Below, one piece after another: positions 61,915-64,000 of a stretch of 64,000 nt of DNA. Under the pieces are notes generated by a model, which was not told the DNA's origin, made no database searches, and saw only the letters and a list, made by a program, of their open reading frames with translations. The stretch spans positions 124,001 to 188,000 of the forward strand of contig CBDCWW010000015.1 of the NCBI GenBank assembly GCA_965223585.1, in the 5' to 3' direction. Origin of the DNA: CBDCVN01 sp965223585. Its GTDB lineage: Bacteria > Deinococcota > Deinococci > Deinococcales > Trueperaceae. Each line of letters begins with the position of its first letter. Position 1 is the stretch's first letter. A program made the position numbers and the translations under genes.

Positions 61915-63312
61915 CTATGGGAGGGCACAACGAAAACCGTAATCGTCATTTTCAAAACTGGCATTGTGCCTGTTACGATAAGCAGAGCGGGCATTATCAG
62001 AACTAAGCTTAAACGATCCCCCTCGTAAAACAACTGCCTCACCAATGTCCGTTTTGTTTTCGATAAGGTTTCTACCATCATTGCTAACATATGGATAATC
62101 TTTATATAAAGAACTAGTCCACTCCCACACATTACCAGACATATCTAAAGCTCCTACCCAAGATGTAACATTAGGGTAACTTCCAACATTTGCAGTTTTA
62201 TTACCTGAATTTTGAGAATGATGTAACTTACTCCCATCAAATTCATTACCCCAAGGGTACTTCCAGCTATCTGGACCTCTTGCTGCATACTCCCACTCTG
62301 CTTCAGTTGGTAATCTTGCTCCTCGCCAATTACAGTATGTTGCTGCTTGATAATAACTAACATCATTTATTGGTTGGTTTGGGCTGTTTGAGGAATTATT
62401 ATTCGATTTAGGATCACACTCTTTTGCTTCTACACATTTTTCATATGCTCCTCTAGTTACTTCTGTTTTATCTATCCAAAATGGCTTATCAAAGTGTTGT
62501 ATACTTGTAGGTGCTTCCTTTTCAAACCATTCTCTTTTACAATTACTACCACATAGCTCCAGTGCAAAGTCGATTTCTGCCTCACTACTCCCCATCTCAA
62601 AACTACCAGCAGGTACCAGCACCATTGTTGTACCCTTAAAATCGTGTTTCACCGATTCCCAATCATCATTGCCGTCACCAACAGACAATGTGGGAGGTAA
62701 ACCTTCAGGCAAGCTACCACCAAACACTCCCTGATCAGAATCAGAATCTGATGAATTATTATTGTCACTTGGTGACGGTGGAACCACGAGATCACCATTT
62801 TCACTAGCACTTGAGCCAGGGTTGTTAAATAGGGGCTTGACAACAAACCAAAGTATCATTCCTATGACAATAATACCAATGAAACTACCTATCAACAATA
62901 AAATTGGTTTGAGTTTTTTACCCTGAGTTGATTGCTTCTGTAAAATTGGCTTAATTGTGTCTTGATTTTGAGGTTTTACATCTTGATTCTTTAATGTTTC
63001 TATTAAAACATTGTTGCTATCACTCTCTTCTTCTGCATCCTGAAAAAACTCTTTTAGCTTTTTCTCTATATCTTTCAAAGCAACGTTGTTAGGATTCTCT
63101 TCCCTTGCACCCTCAACAAGTTCTAATATCTTATCTTCAGCTTTAAACCCTTCAATAAGATTAAAAACCATATCCTTTAAATTACCCTCTTCAACTAAAG
63201 CTCCTAAATTTTCACTAAATTGAAATTGAATCATTTGCTTTAGTCTTGCTTCAGTAGGAAAAGCACTCATAAGTGCTTGAGTTAGCTCTTTGTATTGTTC
63301 ACCAGTTATCAT
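61915..63312 (-). CDS. EAD1 - transmembrane - FGE-fold protein
   Basis: The 465-residue protein begins with an effector-associated domain (1-90). It starts ITGEQYKELTQALMSAFP, which aligns with the last 90 residues of the LRR-Roc GTPase (shared TG-Q-K-LT-AL-SAFP, NL, ARE). After an acidic linker comes one membrane helix (about 135-160), a Ser/Asp-rich spacer, and an FGE-sulfatase domain (about 225-465) with VPAGSFEMGSSEAE, LPTEAEWEYAARGP, MSGNVWEWTSS and GFRCALP. The RGGSF stretch lacks the catalytic Cys pair. The EAD would be cytoplasmic and the FGE domain outside. The inferred role is an external ligand-binding module coupled to an EAD partner inside. Confidence 0.88.
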   Translation of the reverse strand: MITGEQYKELTQALMSAFPTEARLKQMIQFQFSENLGALVEEGNLKDMVFNLIEGFKAEDKILELVEGAREENPNNVALKDIEKKLKEFFQDAEEESDSNNVLIETLKNQDVKPQNQDTIKPILQKQSTQGKKLKPILLLIGSFIGIIVIGMILWFVVKPLFNNPGSSASENGDLVVPPSPSDNNNSSDSDSDQGVFGGSLPEGLPPTLSVGDGNDDWESVKHDFKGTTMVLVPAGSFEMGSSEAEIDFALELCGSNCKREWFEKEAPTSIQHFDKPFWIDKTEVTRGAYEKCVEAKECDPKSNNNSSNSPNQPINDVSYYQAATYCNWRGARLPTEAEWEYAARGPDSWKYPWGNEFDGSKLHHSQNSGNKTANVGSYPNVTSWVGALDMSGNVWEWTSSLYKDYPYVSNDGRNLIENKTDIGEAVVLRGGSFKLSSDNARSAYRNRHNASFENDDYGFRCALP

Positions 63313-63407
63313 TATTCTCCCTGAAAGTGCTCATTTTAACCTGTGTCTAGCATATAACGCCAGAATAGTAGATAATAGCTAAAATCAACTCTAGGTTACC
63401 CTCGAGC

Positions 63408-64000
63408 TCACTGAAAAACTACAACTTCATCACTAGGAAAAGCCAAAGGTGCCAAAGCCTTCCCTGCTTGCAAATCAAACTGCTTATCATAAACCCCATT
63501 ACTTGGTTCACGGTATACATGCACTAAATTTTCAGAGATATTTAATATCCAAACTTCCGGTATGCCTACCTCAACAAATATAGGTACCTTGCACTTAGTA
63601 TCATGGTGGATAGTGCTGTGGCTCACTTCTATAATAAACAAAACATCTTCTGATTTAATAGGATGTTGGTGATAAAAGTCATCACGGTACTTCAGTAAAG
63701 CAATGTCTGGTAATGGCAATGACTGCTCACTTAACTGCACTGGATTTTGCACACTTACTATAGCTTTTTTAGGGCTAAAAAGTAGTGCCGTGAGCAAGTT
63801 CCTTAAACGGTTAACATGATAAACATGTTCTTCACCGGGTGGTGGCATAACAAAAATACCTCCCTCAATAAGTTCAACTTTTTCGTCTTCAGCAAAAAGA
63901 CCTGATTCAGCCATAAGGTACAGCTCAGATGTTGTGAATTTGCGTTGTTTAGCACCTTGTAATGGTGCAACTCTACTTGACCTAGGAGGTAATTCAGATG
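63408..64000 (-). CDS. Uma2-family (PD-(D/E)XK) endonuclease, N-terminus cut by window edge
   Basis: The frame runs without a stop from the window edge to 63408. An internal Met at 63914 would give 168 residues, but the upstream residues RKFTTSELYLMAESG match the normal family start, so the true start lies near or beyond the edge. Uma2 (DUF820) motifs seen are VELIEGGIFVMPPP, PLPDIALL, the nuclease-like DVLFIIEVSHSTIHHDTKCKVP and PEVWILNI. The family is predicted to have a PD-(D/E)XK nuclease fold. It often occurs in many copies in cyanobacteria and Chloroflexota; its role is unknown. Confidence 0.82.
   Translation of the reverse strand, partial: SELPPRSSRVAPLQGAKQRKFTTSELYLMAESGLFAEDEKVELIEGGIFVMPPPGEEHVYHVNRLRNLLTALLFSPKKAIVSVQNPVQLSEQSLPLPDIALLKYRDDFYHQHPIKSEDVLFIIEVSHSTIHHDTKCKVPIFVEVGIPEVWILNISENLVHVYREPSNGVYDKQFDLQAGKALAPLAFPSDEVVVFQ

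Larger units (their letters stand above)
2103..63408. repeat. Dispersed iterated palindrome CTCGAG / GCTCGAGC
   Basis: Hand reading found about 57 CTCGAG hexamers, of which about 21 are the full octamer GCTCGAGC (e.g. 5281, 14187, 20608, 27986, 43030, 53221, 54558). They lie mostly inside genes, in all reading frames and on genes of either strand, and two form the terminator stem at 47859. They are absent from about 8.1-14.2, 49.1-53.2 and 58.2-63.4 kb. Confidence 0.85.

Noticed and set aside
1..64000. tRNA or rRNA genes
   Set aside because: No cloverleaf with a GGTTCRA-type T-loop and no rRNA-like stretch was seen on either strand; a dedicated scan would settle it.

Overview
The window comes from an AT-rich bacterium (GC roughly 38-40 percent, judged by eye) with a two-membrane envelope. 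It carries many lipoproteins with LxxC-type lipoboxes, a C-terminal beta-barrel protein, a periplasmic DsbA-like protein and a diheme peroxidase. The XerC/D-like recombinase, the long type-2 isoleucyl-tRNA synthetase, and several genes with a TAnnnT box 6-7 bases before the start codon (the leaderless arrangement known from Deinococcus) point tentatively to a low-GC relative of Deinococcota. Chloroflexota or another lineage cannot be excluded without a search. No rRNA, tRNA or CRISPR array was seen.

Layout. 0-8.2 kb: a PAS/GAF histidine kinase gene broken by three single-base shifts, a tyrosine recombinase operon, an intact OmpR-type two-component pair whose sensor has a polyproline loop, and a phage-type AntA/KilAC regulator divergent from a small HTH gene. 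8.3-12 kb: a large LRR-Roc-COR GTPase with 13 near-identical 69-bp LRR repeats and a C-terminal effector-associated domain (EAD1), then an HU-like gene and a palindrome-rich spacer. 12.7-21 kb: an ICMT-like/DCC fusion, an SRPBCC membrane protein, an astacin-like protease, an FGE-fold protein, a degraded EAD1-like fragment, a diheme peroxidase and a YHYH protein with repeated helical modules. 21-32.6 kb: a GPH sugar transporter between a broken and an intact copy of the same hydrolase, a rhomboid protease, the shikimate operon aroC-aroK-aroB with a peptidase/propeller/barrel gene, and a TPR protein. 32.8-54 kb: an island of secreted or lipid-anchored proteins (two proteases, Ig-like/propeller adhesin, RTX protein) around a three-gene operon encoding a kinase-trypsin-NB-ARC-TPR protein and two unknown partners, plus one insertion sequence. 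54-64 kb: cupredoxin, rhodanese-DsbA fusion, HTTM/carboxylase-like membrane protein, ileS, a MazEF-like toxin-antitoxin pair, an EAD1-TM-FGE protein and a Uma2-like endonuclease running off the edge.

Three things stand out. First, the palindrome CTCGAG (often GCTCGAGC) occurs about 57 times by hand count, far above expectation, like a HIP1-type iterated palindrome. Second, a three-copy leader element with two conserved hairpins, and in two copies a mini-gene starting MRVLPATK, lies upstream of three lipoprotein genes. Third, conflict-system architecture is prominent: EAD1 domains on an LRR-Roc GTPase and on an FGE protein 50 kb apart, and the kinase-protease-STAND operon.
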